Source: an uncultured Porphyromonas sp. (GTDB lineage: Bacteria; Bacteroidota; Bacteroidia; Bacteroidales; Porphyromonadaceae). Taken from it: a stretch of 64,000 bases of DNA. Made by a program: the position numbers and the translations under genes. Under the pieces are notes generated by a model. It did not search any database. It worked only from the letters and a program-made list of their open reading frames with translations, and was not told the origin of the DNA. This document shows positions 15,424 through 24,002 of the stretch, in pieces (within the stretch, counting starts at the first letter, position 1; each line of letters begins with the position of its first letter). The DNA lies in NCBI RefSeq assembly GCF_900541275.1, contig NZ_UQJH01000001.1, positions 310,001 to 374,000 of the forward strand. The letters are read 5' to 3'.

Positions 15424-18400
15424 ATGAAACGCAATAGTATCATAAAGAGCTTGTCATACCTCATAGTGACCCTTCTCCTCTCCGGGTCACTCGGTATGTC
15501 CATGGAGGCCAAGGCCCAGAAGAATAACGAGGTTACAGTAAGTGGTACCGTTATTGACGGGACCATCGATGAGCCATTCATTGGCGTGACTATCCAAGCG
15601 ATAGGTACGACACTTGGCACGACCACCGACCTCAATGGGCACTTCACCATCAAGGTTCCGGATCAGGTAACCCTTTCATTCTCCTTTATTGGGTACAAGC
15701 CCAAGCAGGTAAAGGTGAATGGAGCCACAAGTGATCTGAAGGTTGTGCTGCAGGAGGACACTCAGGCACTAGAAGAGCTTGTAGTCATCGGATATGGATC
15801 CTCCCGCAAGGAGGACCTCTCCACCTCGATCTCCACCATGAATATTGACGAGAGCCTAAAGTCTCGCCCGGCAAATTTGGCTAATATGCTTCAGGGTCGT
15901 ATGCCCGGTGTCACCATCCAGAACAATGGTGGTAACCCTATGAAAGGCGCGGAGCTCAATATCCGAGGCAAAGGGTCTCGCGGTGGGGATCAGGTACTCT
16001 ATGTCGTGGATGGCGTACCGGGTGCACCCTTCAACATTGAGGATGTAGAGAACATTACTGTCCTGAAGGACGCCTCCTCGGCAGCCATCTATGGTGCCTC
16101 TGTAGGATCCGGCGGTGTGATCGTGGTAACCACTAAGAAGGCCAAGGAGGGCAACCTGCATGTGGATATCAACAGTTCCTATAGCTTTGACCAGATCACC
16201 AAGAAACCTCAGGTAACCACAGCAGGTCAGTATATCAAGGTGTGGAATAAGGTCGTAGAGAATGGCGATGCAGCTGCTCTGCCCGCAGTGGCTAACGTCA
16301 GCCTGTACCCATATGGGATGATTGATCGCACCAATTGGATGGATGAGATCTTCCGCCTCGGCTCCATGAAGCATGTGGCCGCCTCAATCAGCGGTGGTAG
16401 CGAGAGGCTTAGTGCTCTATTCTCAGTATCGTATGATCGCCACGATGGTATCCTGAAGAATACGTGGTCAGATGGCTTTGGAGCACGACTCAATGCAGAC
16501 TTCACAGTGAATAAGTGGCTGAAGCTCTCTCAGAGTCTCCACTTCACTCACGATAATGGTCAGGGAGGTAATATCAACGACTATGGTCACGAGGGAATCC
16601 TCGCTGACGCAACCTTCTACCCTACAGCTGCCACCATCTATGAGATGGACGAGAATGGAAAAGAAATTCTCGATGCAAAGGGAAATAAGGTGTGGGGTGG
16701 TACCATCCCGGCATACTACGCTAAGCAGGGAATATCAGGCTATGGTATGATCAATAACCCGGTAGCCTCTCTATTCCGACTCCACGAGAATCAGCCGGCA
16801 TCAACCCTCTTCTCCACCACTTCACTGAATATCAAGCCCCTATACGGACTAGATATCATCAGTCGTCTCTCTCTCGGTGAGGACTGGGGTCGCTATGAGG
16901 GCTTCACACCGGCTGTCAGAGAGGTCGGAGGCCGTGGCTCGCAGAACTCCCGCTCTATCTACAACTCCCTACACAATAGGTGGATATGGGAGACCACTGC
17001 AACCTATGCACGGGTCTTTGGGGACGACCACCACATCAGCGCGATGGCGGGGTACACTATGCAGTATGACAACTGGCGTGACAACTGGGTCGAGGGGACG
17101 GAGCTGCCCAGTGAGGATCTCAATAAGATCATCCTCTCCAATGCCACCAAGATCCCAGTCAAGCCGACTGAGGGCATCGTAGAGGAGTCTATGATCTCCG
17201 GCTTTGGTCGCATTGCTTATTCCTATGCCGACAGATACTTCTTTACTGCCTCCGTGCGTAACGACCTTTCCTCCAAGCTGGACCCATCCCACCGCTCGGC
17301 AGTCTTCCCTGCCGTCTCCGGATCGTGGAAGATCTCCAGTGAGGACTTTATGAAGGATATGGACGCCATCAATCTCCTTAAGATCCGCGCCAGCTGGGGT
17401 CAGGTAGGAAGCGTGGCAACCGTAAATCCATACGCCTACAATGTCTCTATGGCACAAGCACGCCAGACTGTATTTGGCATAGACAACCATACAGTAACCG
17501 GTTATTACCAAAGGGGTATCTCTAATACGGACCTCAGATGGGAGACCACGGAGTCATGGGGAGTGGGACTTGATTTGGGTCTCTTTGACAGACTCTCACT
17601 CACGGTAGACTACTTTCACAAGCTCACTAAGGACCTCATCGAGCGAGTACCGATCGTCTCCACGATGGGTGTCGAGGAGGAGCCTCTGGGTAATGTAGGT
17701 TCCGTCTTGAATAAGGGCTGGGAGTTTCAGCTTAATTACAATGATCGCTCGGGGGACTTCACATGGGGCGGATTTGCCAATATGAGTATCATCAACTCAG
17801 AGGTACTCGACCTCGGCAGTCGTGACTACATCCAGGACAACCTGGTCGTCAATGGTATGTCACCCATCCGCTCCAAGGTGGGTCTGCCATGGCAATCCTT
17901 CTATCTACAGGAGGCTGACGGAATCTTTAAGAGCAACGAAGAGGTGGCAGCCTATACCCACAAGGATCCTGAGACCGGTGCTGTATCTCCCATACAGCCC
18001 AATGCCAAGGCGGGAGACATCAAGTTTGTGGATCAGAATAATGATGGAGTCATCAATACGAAGGACTATAAGTACTTCGGCTCCTATATGCCCAAGTTCA
18101 CCTTCTCATTTGGAGCCAACTTCGGCTGGAATGGAGTGGACCTCTCCATAGACTTCCAGGGGATCCAGGGCAATCAGATCTACAACGCCTACAAGCAGAT
18201 GACTCTCACAGGTCGCGGAGTGGAGGGCAATATGAACGCCCTCGTGATGAAGTCCTTCGACTTTGACCCCAACTCCGGCATCCCGAGGATAGGTGTGGCA
18301 AAGGATGAGAATGGCAACTACTCGAGTGCCAACAGCTACTTCCTCGAGGACGGCAGCTACCTGAGACTAAAGAATGTGACCCTCGGCTACACGCTTCCCA

Positions 18401-18582
18401 AGGTCTGGATGGAGGCTATATCTATGCCCAGGGCAACGGTACGCTTTTATCTCAATGGATCCAACCTCATTACCTTTACCAAGTATAGTGGCATTGATCC
18501 CGAGGTAGGAAGATATGGAGTGGATGCCGGACGCTATCCACTGTCTCGCACTTTTTCCTTTGGACTTAATCTCAGTCTCTGA
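15424..18582 (+). CDS. SusC/RagA-family TonB-dependent outer-membrane transporter
   Basis: This is a 1052-residue outer-membrane import channel. The signal peptide (residues 1-33) ends near AKAQ. A CarboxypepD_reg-like beta-sandwich follows (about 37-108, with GVTIQAIGTTLGTTTDLNG). The TonB-box/plug region has LEELVVIGYGSSRKEDLS, ANLANMLQGRMPGVTIQ, and ILKDASSAAIYGASVGSGG. The rest is a 22-strand-type barrel ending FSFGLNLSL. These signatures define the SusC family, which pairs with a SusD lid. susD follows 6 bp downstream. It would carry the released oligosaccharide or glycolipid fragment into the periplasm. Confidence 0.95.
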   Translation: MKRNSIIKSLSYLIVTLLLSGSLGMSMEAKAQKNNEVTVSGTVIDGTIDEPFIGVTIQAIGTTLGTTTDLNGHFTIKVPDQVTLSFSFIGYKPKQVKVNGATSDLKVVLQEDTQALEELVVIGYGSSRKEDLSTSISTMNIDESLKSRPANLANMLQGRMPGVTIQNNGGNPMKGAELNIRGKGSRGGDQVLYVVDGVPGAPFNIEDVENITVLKDASSAAIYGASVGSGGVIVVTTKKAKEGNLHVDINSSYSFDQITKKPQVTTAGQYIKVWNKVVENGDAAALPAVANVSLYPYGMIDRTNWMDEIFRLGSMKHVAASISGGSERLSALFSVSYDRHDGILKNTWSDGFGARLNADFTVNKWLKLSQSLHFTHDNGQGGNINDYGHEGILADATFYPTAATIYEMDENGKEILDAKGNKVWGGTIPAYYAKQGISGYGMINNPVASLFRLHENQPASTLFSTTSLNIKPLYGLDIISRLSLGEDWGRYEGFTPAVREVGGRGSQNSRSIYNSLHNRWIWETTATYARVFGDDHHISAMAGYTMQYDNWRDNWVEGTELPSEDLNKIILSNATKIPVKPTEGIVEESMISGFGRIAYSYADRYFFTASVRNDLSSKLDPSHRSAVFPAVSGSWKISSEDFMKDMDAINLLKIRASWGQVGSVATVNPYAYNVSMAQARQTVFGIDNHTVTGYYQRGISNTDLRWETTESWGVGLDLGLFDRLSLTVDYFHKLTKDLIERVPIVSTMGVEEEPLGNVGSVLNKGWEFQLNYNDRSGDFTWGGFANMSIINSEVLDLGSRDYIQDNLVVNGMSPIRSKVGLPWQSFYLQEADGIFKSNEEVAAYTHKDPETGAVSPIQPNAKAGDIKFVDQNNDGVINTKDYKYFGSYMPKFTFSFGANFGWNGVDLSIDFQGIQGNQIYNAYKQMTLTGRGVEGNMNALVMKSFDFDPNSGIPRIGVAKDENGNYSSANSYFLEDGSYLRLKNVTLGYTLPKVWMEAISMPRATVRFYLNGSNLITFTKYSGIDPEVGRYGVDAGRYPLSRTFSFGLNLSL

Positions 18583-18587
18583 TTATA

Positions 18588-20309
18588 ATGGATCGAATAA
18601 GAACGAATACGACTATGACACCCAATACAAAAAGCATACTCTCCGGACTCTGCGCCGGGCTGATACTTATCGGCAGCGGATCGCTCATTACCTCGTGTGC
18701 TGATAGCGACTTCCTCAATCACGAGCCTTATGCCAACGGAGACACAAATAAGGACTTCTACAAGGATCCAAACAACCTCCGTCTCGCAGTAGATGCACTC
18801 AATCGCTTCACGAGCGAGGAAGGAACGACAGGTCGTGGCTACATGTGGATGGAGAACGCATCTGACAACTGCATCACCGGTCGTAATCAAGCCGAAGCAG
18901 CTCAGATCAAGAACTTCACTATGGACGCCAATAATGGTCGTGACTGGAATGAGAACTGGGATCGTATGTATCAGGTGATCAGCTCAGCCAACGAGCTGAT
19001 CAAGGCTGTAGACAATCTCCATGTAGATGGAGAGCTAAGAGACTACGTCCTTGGCAACGCCTACTTCTATCGTGGAATGGCCTATCTCTGGCTGGCTCCC
19101 TGGCACGGCGATGATGGTCCCAATGGAGGGATCCCCATCATTACTGACAAGACACCGGTATCAGAAATGGACACCGAGCGACCCAAGAGTGTCCTTGAGA
19201 ATTACGATCTGATCATCTCGGATATGGATCAGGCGGCTGCACACCTACCTCTCTTCTCCCAGCAATCTGAGGACCAATACGGGCGTCCGTGGAAGGCAGC
19301 AGCATGGGGCCTTGCCGCCCGAGCAGCGCTATATGCATCCCAATTCGATGCGAAGTATTACGACAAAGTGATAGAGTACTGCGATAAGATCATCCAACTC
19401 TCAGGAGTCGACAAGCGGTCTCTGTACCCAGACTTCTCAACACTCTTCACTGCCAAGAATAACTTCTCTTCCGAGTACATTTTTTCATTCCTCGGATCAG
19501 CTACAGCAGCAGCCGGACCCAAGTGGCATGGGATGAGTTTCCAGAACGGAGGCTTCGGGAGGTTCAACACATGGGGATACTTTTGTCCCACAGCTGAGCT
19601 CTACGAAGCATACGAGGAGGGTGATGTGCGTCGCCAAGCGTCTTTTGCAGGGCCCGGTGACAGAGTAGTATTTATGGATCTGGACTTTAAGCTGGGAGAG
19701 CCCGAGATCTCCAAGGATAAGCAAGGAAAGGAAATCCGAACCATTGATGACAAACGCCAGCCGTCCACCCCTGCCAATATCCTCCTAACAAAGTGGATCA
19801 GTCCCTATAGGACAACTGACAATGCAGGTAAGGAGTTCTTCAACAATGGTAACTTTATGTGTACTACTCTCGGAATGGTAGTTCTGAGATATGCTGATAT
19901 CCTGCTTATGAAAGCAGAAGCTCTGATCTGGACGAAGGGAGAGGGAAATGCTGAGGCGGTCTCTATCCTCAACCAGATCAGGACCCGTGCCGGGCTGTCT
20001 TCCAACTCTCAAGGGACCAAGGCGGAGCTCAAGCAAGAGCGTCGCTGTGAGCTGGCGTTTGAGTTTCTGACCCCGAGATGGCTTGATCTGATGCGCTGGG
20101 GTGACTTTGATCTCTTAGAGCAACCCCTGCACGGATTTGATCTCAATTACTATGGGAAGACATACGATCCTACAACAGGCAAGGGCGAGAAGAAGCTGAT
20201 CGAGGTCTGGCCGGCACGTAAGTTTAACCCTGCTGTGAATAAGGTCTTCCCGATCCCTCAGTCCGCCATTGACGGCTCTAAGCACCTGAAGCAAAATGTT
20301 GGCTACTAA
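18588..20309 (+). CDS. SusD/RagB-family surface lipoprotein
   Basis: This is the ligand-binding lid for the SusC transporter just upstream. With the ATG at 18588 it is 573 residues; the internal ATG at 18615 gives a tighter lipoprotein signal (MTPNTKSILSGLCAGLILIG) ending in the lipobox TSC and is an equally good start. The mature N terminus (DSDFLNHEP), NAYFYRGMAYLWL and the C-terminal LKQERRCELAFEF ... RWLDLMRWGD are SusD family features with TPR-like helices. It ends FPIPQSAIDG, the usual RagB/SusD terminus. Its end overlaps the next gene by 14 bp. Confidence 0.94.
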   Translation: MDRIRTNTTMTPNTKSILSGLCAGLILIGSGSLITSCADSDFLNHEPYANGDTNKDFYKDPNNLRLAVDALNRFTSEEGTTGRGYMWMENASDNCITGRNQAEAAQIKNFTMDANNGRDWNENWDRMYQVISSANELIKAVDNLHVDGELRDYVLGNAYFYRGMAYLWLAPWHGDDGPNGGIPIITDKTPVSEMDTERPKSVLENYDLIISDMDQAAAHLPLFSQQSEDQYGRPWKAAAWGLAARAALYASQFDAKYYDKVIEYCDKIIQLSGVDKRSLYPDFSTLFTAKNNFSSEYIFSFLGSATAAAGPKWHGMSFQNGGFGRFNTWGYFCPTAELYEAYEEGDVRRQASFAGPGDRVVFMDLDFKLGEPEISKDKQGKEIRTIDDKRQPSTPANILLTKWISPYRTTDNAGKEFFNNGNFMCTTLGMVVLRYADILLMKAEALIWTKGEGNAEAVSILNQIRTRAGLSSNSQGTKAELKQERRCELAFEFLTPRWLDLMRWGDFDLLEQPLHGFDLNYYGKTYDPTTGKGEKKLIEVWPARKFNPAVNKVFPIPQSAIDGSKHLKQNVGY

Positions 20310-21102
20310 TCGAGCAGGACGGATCGCTCTAGCACTCCTTCTTGCCCTGTCTGCCCAATGGCTATCGTGGACAACAGATGCGCAGACGATCCGTGTTATG
20401 ACCTATAATGTCAAGTCATTCGAGGGGGCTGTTGAGACTACTCTCGGTCACAAGTATGTGATGAAGCCCTTCTTTGATGCCTTTGACAAAGTATCGCCCG
20501 ACATCTGCGTGATTAACGAGCTTGAGGTCTACACGGATGCTCTTGGTGATCGTAACCCACTGGCGGAGCTTGCGGGGCATTTGGGAATGCTCTACTACTT
20601 CTGTAAGTCTTACGACCGCTCGGAGCTCAATAGAGGTGCAGGACTCTATGGGAATGGAATCCTTTCTCGCTATCCGATCATCCGGATGGACTGCCGTAGG
20701 CTGTCAATGCCTACGGGATCGTCTGATCCTCGGAGTGTTTTCTGGGCTGATCTCCTTCTGCCTAATGGGAAGGTGATCCGTGTAGTAGGTACCCACCTGG
20801 ACCATACAGGAGGGCAAGTGGAGCAGCTTTCTGAAATTCTCAAGAGAAACGAGGTCTTTGAGACGAATCGCCCCATAATTATGATGGGCGACTTCAATAC
20901 TGACCCCGGCACGGTTAGTTACGCGCTCGGTCTCTTTGGGAATAAGCTCGCTATCACAGCAAACCATTGGGTGGACTACATACTCACCACACCCGATATC
21001 AAGTGTGGATCCCCAAAGGTTGATCCCTTTCGCATCAATCATGAGGGTGCCAGCTATGATATATCCGATCACGCCTCCGTATATATGGACCTTACATTAT
21101 GA
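20296..21102 (+). CDS. Secreted endonuclease/exonuclease/phosphatase (EEP) family phosphoesterase
   Basis: This 268-residue protein has a signal peptide (about residues 1-29, ending TDAQ). The EEP fold motifs are in order: VMTYNVKSF, CVINELEV (metal-binding Glu), LSRYPI, VVGTHLDH, MMGDFNTDPG (Asp/Asn), and SDHASVYMDL (catalytic Asp-His at the end). The family includes DNases, sphingomyelinases and sugar or inositol phosphatases. In a mannan-type PUL context EEP proteins have been linked to phosphate removal from mannosides, which I recall only generally. Given the GH92 and PI-PLC genes downstream, a phosphoglycan or inositol-phosphate substrate seems more likely than DNA. It overlaps susD, and its stop overlaps the next start as ATGA. 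Confidence 0.85.
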   Translation: MLATNRAGRIALALLLALSAQWLSWTTDAQTIRVMTYNVKSFEGAVETTLGHKYVMKPFFDAFDKVSPDICVINELEVYTDALGDRNPLAELAGHLGMLYYFCKSYDRSELNRGAGLYGNGILSRYPIIRMDCRRLSMPTGSSDPRSVFWADLLLPNGKVIRVVGTHLDHTGGQVEQLSEILKRNEVFETNRPIIMMGDFNTDPGTVSYALGLFGNKLAITANHWVDYILTTPDIKCGSPKVDPFRINHEGASYDISDHASVYMDLTL

Positions 21103-21944
21103 TAGGAGTTGATAGAAGGATTAGGAATAGTAAGGTTGCCTTGGCTGCCTGCTGCCTGCTATTTCTTAGCAGTTGTGGGGGACAAAAGCCCTCACCAAGC
21201 CCCCAGCCGGAGCCTAAAATTCCTGACACGAATGAGGAGACAAAAACTCCGGAGTGGAATAAGAATCGTACCATATCTCTCTTGGTTGTTACCAATAAGG
21301 ATGGCGAAAATCTGGGGAGCTCTCTATCAGACTACGAAGCTGTGTGCAGAAAATTAGTTTCTCTCCCAAGAGAAAAAGTATCTGCCTATATGCTTATGGG
21401 CGTTAGTCCATACAGCAAGGATGGACGAGAGTTTTCCCCTAATGCGGTCATTTCGGATGCAGTTAAGTGCTTCCCGATATTTAACCCAAGCTCCCTAAAG
21501 AGCGGAAATCTCCTCTTAGCTAAGGACTGGGCTCAAAAGTTTGAAGGGAAATCCCTATCCGGAACTGGTTGTTTCTTGACTACTGCCGGTCTGAAGCTTA
21601 TGGCAACCGGAGAAAAGCAACTCAGCTATGACATAAACCTCGGTCTCGTCACACTGAATGAGAGCGGAGACCCGGACGCTCTCAACAAACGACTTTTGAC
21701 GGAAACTAATTTTCCCTCCTCGATCTTCCTACTTGGATCAGGAAGCAAGTCAATGATTAGCCAGATCAATGAGATAAAGGGGTATGAGAAGAAAATGGTA
21801 AACCTCTCTGACAACGGAGACGTGGCCCTCTTTATTATGGCTCCTAAGTCCTATCTGCTAAGGTCAAGTGAGAAGCTTTTTGACCTCCAAGAGGGAAAGG
21901 TCGTAGGTCTGCGTCTGCAGGTGGAAGCTGCTGTGGGTCGATGA
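21099..21944 (+). CDS. Lipoprotein of unknown function in the PUL-type operon
   Basis: This 281-residue protein is not recognised. It has a hydrophobic signal (about residues 12-24) with lipobox LSSC and a Pro-rich spacer (GGQKPSPSPQPEPKIPD) like those of surface-exposed lipoproteins. The mature part has alternating beta/alpha segments (TISLLVVTNKDG, YMLMGVSPYSKDG, NLGLVTLNESG, SIFLLGSGSKS) and no metal or catalytic motif that I can name. Its base composition is slightly more AT-rich than its neighbours. It is translationally coupled to the phosphoesterase upstream (ATGA overlap) and followed by a strong terminator-like hairpin. A role in binding the operon's substrate is only a guess. Confidence 0.7.
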   Translation: MIGVDRRIRNSKVALAACCLLFLSSCGGQKPSPSPQPEPKIPDTNEETKTPEWNKNRTISLLVVTNKDGENLGSSLSDYEAVCRKLVSLPREKVSAYMLMGVSPYSKDGREFSPNAVISDAVKCFPIFNPSSLKSGNLLLAKDWAQKFEGKSLSGTGCFLTTAGLKLMATGEKQLSYDINLGLVTLNESGDPDALNKRLLTETNFPSSIFLLGSGSKSMISQINEIKGYEKKMVNLSDNGDVALFIMAPKSYLLRSSEKLFDLQEGKVVGLRLQVEAAVGR

Positions 21945-21974
21945 GTCTAAAGTCAGCCTAACCTTTTTATTTTT

Positions 21975-22019
21975 CAGCCGCCTAGCCGAGAGTTAGATCA
22001 GCTCTCTACTAGGCGGCTG
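21975..22019 (+). terminator. Strong hairpin between the unknown lipoprotein and PI-PLC genes
   Basis: CAGCCGCCTAG (21975-21985) and CTAGGCGGCTG (22009-22019) form a perfect 11-bp stem, extended inside by GAGAG/CTCTC. It is followed by a T-rich stretch without a clean U tract. It may end or attenuate the SusC/SusD part of the operon, giving lower expression of the downstream enzymes, or stabilise the upstream mRNA. Confidence 0.6.
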
Positions 22020-22048
22020 TATGGTATTTCTATATTTATCAATGCGAG

Positions 22049-22981
22049 ATGCAATCATTTTTCCCCGAGCTGAAGAGTAGACTGACTCCTACCTTGCTCA
22101 CACTACTGCTGACCTCAGGTATGATAGGAGGTTGTGGGAGGGCGCCGGAGACGAGACTGATCGATCTAGCGATCGTGGGGACGCATGATGCCGCAGCCTT
22201 TAGCGCCTCGCCTCAGCTTCGGTGCCAAGACCTGACGCTGGAGGAGCAGCTGGAGGTCGGTGTCCGAGCCTTTGACCTCCGACTCGTTGACCGATATGAC
22301 GGGTCCGGGTATATGGATTTGTATCATGGTGAGGAGTCGCTTGGACTCGAGTTCACAGAGGAGGTTCTGCCACTTTTCACCCAATTTCTCAACGCCCATC
22401 CGGACGAATTCGTTATCTTGTCACTCCGTAAGGAGGATGATGAGCGCCACTCGCAGGAGGAAATGAAGGCATACAGCGAATCTCTTCGGCGTGCGCTGGA
22501 GAGACCCGAAGTAGCACGGCTCCTCTACAGAGGACAGCTTACTTGGGAGACCAAGATCTCAGAAGTGCGTGGCAAACTGCTCATCCTGCTCCGCACAAGG
22601 ATCGATGAGGATGTCTGCCTGCCCTACTTTGATGGATTTCAGGACGACACCACCTTTGTGGCTCGCTTAGTCAATCCATGTGGCGGTACATTAGATCTAT
22701 TGGTGGAGGATGAGTATATGATCCGGGACACTGCCAAGATGAGCGACAAGAAGGCTGCCCTGTCTGATGTCCTCGAGCGCTCCGACAGTCTACCAGACCA
22801 CTGGCTGATCGCCTTCCTCAGTGGCACCGGAAACACAACACCGCAGAGGGTGGCTCGTGAGGTCAATCCATTTGCATACCTGCTTCTTAGAGAGAGGAAG
22901 ATGGTTCCCGGAGGAGTCTACTTCATTGACTTTGTAGGTACAGAGGATACTAGTGACCTGCTTAAATGCTTTAATGATTAA
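22049..22981 (+). CDS. PI-PLC-like phosphodiesterase lipoprotein 1
   Basis: This 310-residue protein has a signal peptide and lipobox MIGGC (Cys29). It carries the bacterial phosphatidylinositol-specific phospholipase C X-domain layout: VGTHDAAAF with catalytic His46, RAFDLRL with Arg78, YHG with His93, PDEFVILSLRKEDD, EVRGKLLIL, VEDEYMI, and the C-terminal FIDFVG. This order matches the Bacillus PI-PLC (GTHD, FDIR, HHG, LKKE, DARGK, QDKY). The known reaction cleaves phosphatidylinositol or GPI anchors to diacylglycerol and inositol phosphate. It acts at the cell surface or periplasmic face. It is followed by a second PI-PLC gene; the actual substrate is untested. Confidence 0.88.
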   Translation: MQSFFPELKSRLTPTLLTLLLTSGMIGGCGRAPETRLIDLAIVGTHDAAAFSASPQLRCQDLTLEEQLEVGVRAFDLRLVDRYDGSGYMDLYHGEESLGLEFTEEVLPLFTQFLNAHPDEFVILSLRKEDDERHSQEEMKAYSESLRRALERPEVARLLYRGQLTWETKISEVRGKLLILLRTRIDEDVCLPYFDGFQDDTTFVARLVNPCGGTLDLLVEDEYMIRDTAKMSDKKAALSDVLERSDSLPDHWLIAFLSGTGNTTPQRVAREVNPFAYLLLRERKMVPGGVYFIDFVGTEDTSDLLKCFND

Positions 22982-23000
22982 TAATGAATACTTCACTATA

Positions 23001-24002
23001 ATGATGAATAAATCAGCACTATACACACTTCCCGTTCTTCTTCTCTTTATCCTCAGCGGGTGCCATAGCCTGGGCGGAGATCCGGAGGAGTCACCAACGC
23101 TCTCCCCAGAGAGTGTGAGCAACGACATCACTTTACCAAAGATCCCAGACTCCTCTCCTCGAGTCATCGACTTGGCGGTACCCGGGACTCATGACTCCGG
23201 GGCTCTAAGAGGTGGTCTTGCAGCACAGTGTCAGGATCTCTCTATCTCCGGGCAGCTGAACATTGGGATCCGAGCTTTTGACCTGCGTCTAGTAGACCGA
23301 TATAACGGATCGGGTAAGATGTACATATATCATGGCATCATCCCTCAGAGGATGGAACTGACGGAGGATATACTACCGGTTTTCTTAGACTTCCTCAAGT
23401 TGCACCCTGAAGAGTACCTGTTTCTCTCTTTTCGTAAGGAGGATGATGCCAAGGGGGACACGCAATTCCGACAGGCTTACATCAACTCACTATCCAAAGC
23501 ACTCAGTACTGAGGAGGTGCGGGATTTTCTATACACCGGCAACCTAACGCCCGAGACAACCGTCAGAGATATACAGGGGAAGATGGTAATCCTAAATCGC
23601 ACCACAGTCACAGGAGAAGTATGGGCACACAACTTTGAGGGCTTTAGAGACAACACGATATTTGAGTGCCGGCTTACCAACCCATCCAAGCCACCACTCT
23701 ATCTGATCGTCGAAGATCAGTACAAGGTGAGTGACATCGTCCGAATGGAGGATAAGAAACTGGCAATACAGGCCTCGCTTGACCTCATTGCAAAGAAGCC
23801 GGATTACTGGAGCATCACCTATCTCAGTGGGTCTGCTCCGGCCGTACCTCTCGCTGTTGCGCGTATCGTCAACCCCTTTGCTCTGACCATACTTTCCATT
23901 GAGAAACCGCTTCCCGGTGGGATCTACTTTATGGACTTTGCCGGAATGCCTGAGGCGAGAGGTATCATTAAACTTTGCGAAATAAACAACTCTAAACTAT
24001 GA
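23001..24002 (+). CDS. PI-PLC-like phosphodiesterase lipoprotein 2
   Basis: The ATG at 23001 gives 333 residues with a signal peptide and lipobox LSGC (Cys21); an upstream GTG at 22953 would add residues before the signal and is rejected. Catalytic motifs are PGTHDSGAL (His64), RAFDLRL (Arg96), YHG (His111), PEEYLFLSFRKEDD, DIQGKMVIL, VEDQYKV and the C-terminal YFMDFAG. It is clearly a paralogue of the preceding gene but diverged throughout, so the two may cleave different lipids or headgroups. A Ser/Thr/Pro-rich spacer of about 30 residues follows the lipid-anchored Cys. Its stop overlaps the GH92 start as ATGA. Confidence 0.88.
   Translation: MMNKSALYTLPVLLLFILSGCHSLGGDPEESPTLSPESVSNDITLPKIPDSSPRVIDLAVPGTHDSGALRGGLAAQCQDLSISGQLNIGIRAFDLRLVDRYNGSGKMYIYHGIIPQRMELTEDILPVFLDFLKLHPEEYLFLSFRKEDDAKGDTQFRQAYINSLSKALSTEEVRDFLYTGNLTPETTVRDIQGKMVILNRTTVTGEVWAHNFEGFRDNTIFECRLTNPSKPPLYLIVEDQYKVSDIVRMEDKKLAIQASLDLIAKKPDYWSITYLSGSAPAVPLAVARIVNPFALTILSIEKPLPGGIYFMDFAGMPEARGIIKLCEINNSKL

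Noticed and set aside
22953..23000. Upstream GTG start for the second PI-PLC gene
   Set aside because: It would place 16 residues before the signal peptide and overlap the previous gene; the ATG at 23001 gives a normal lipoprotein start.
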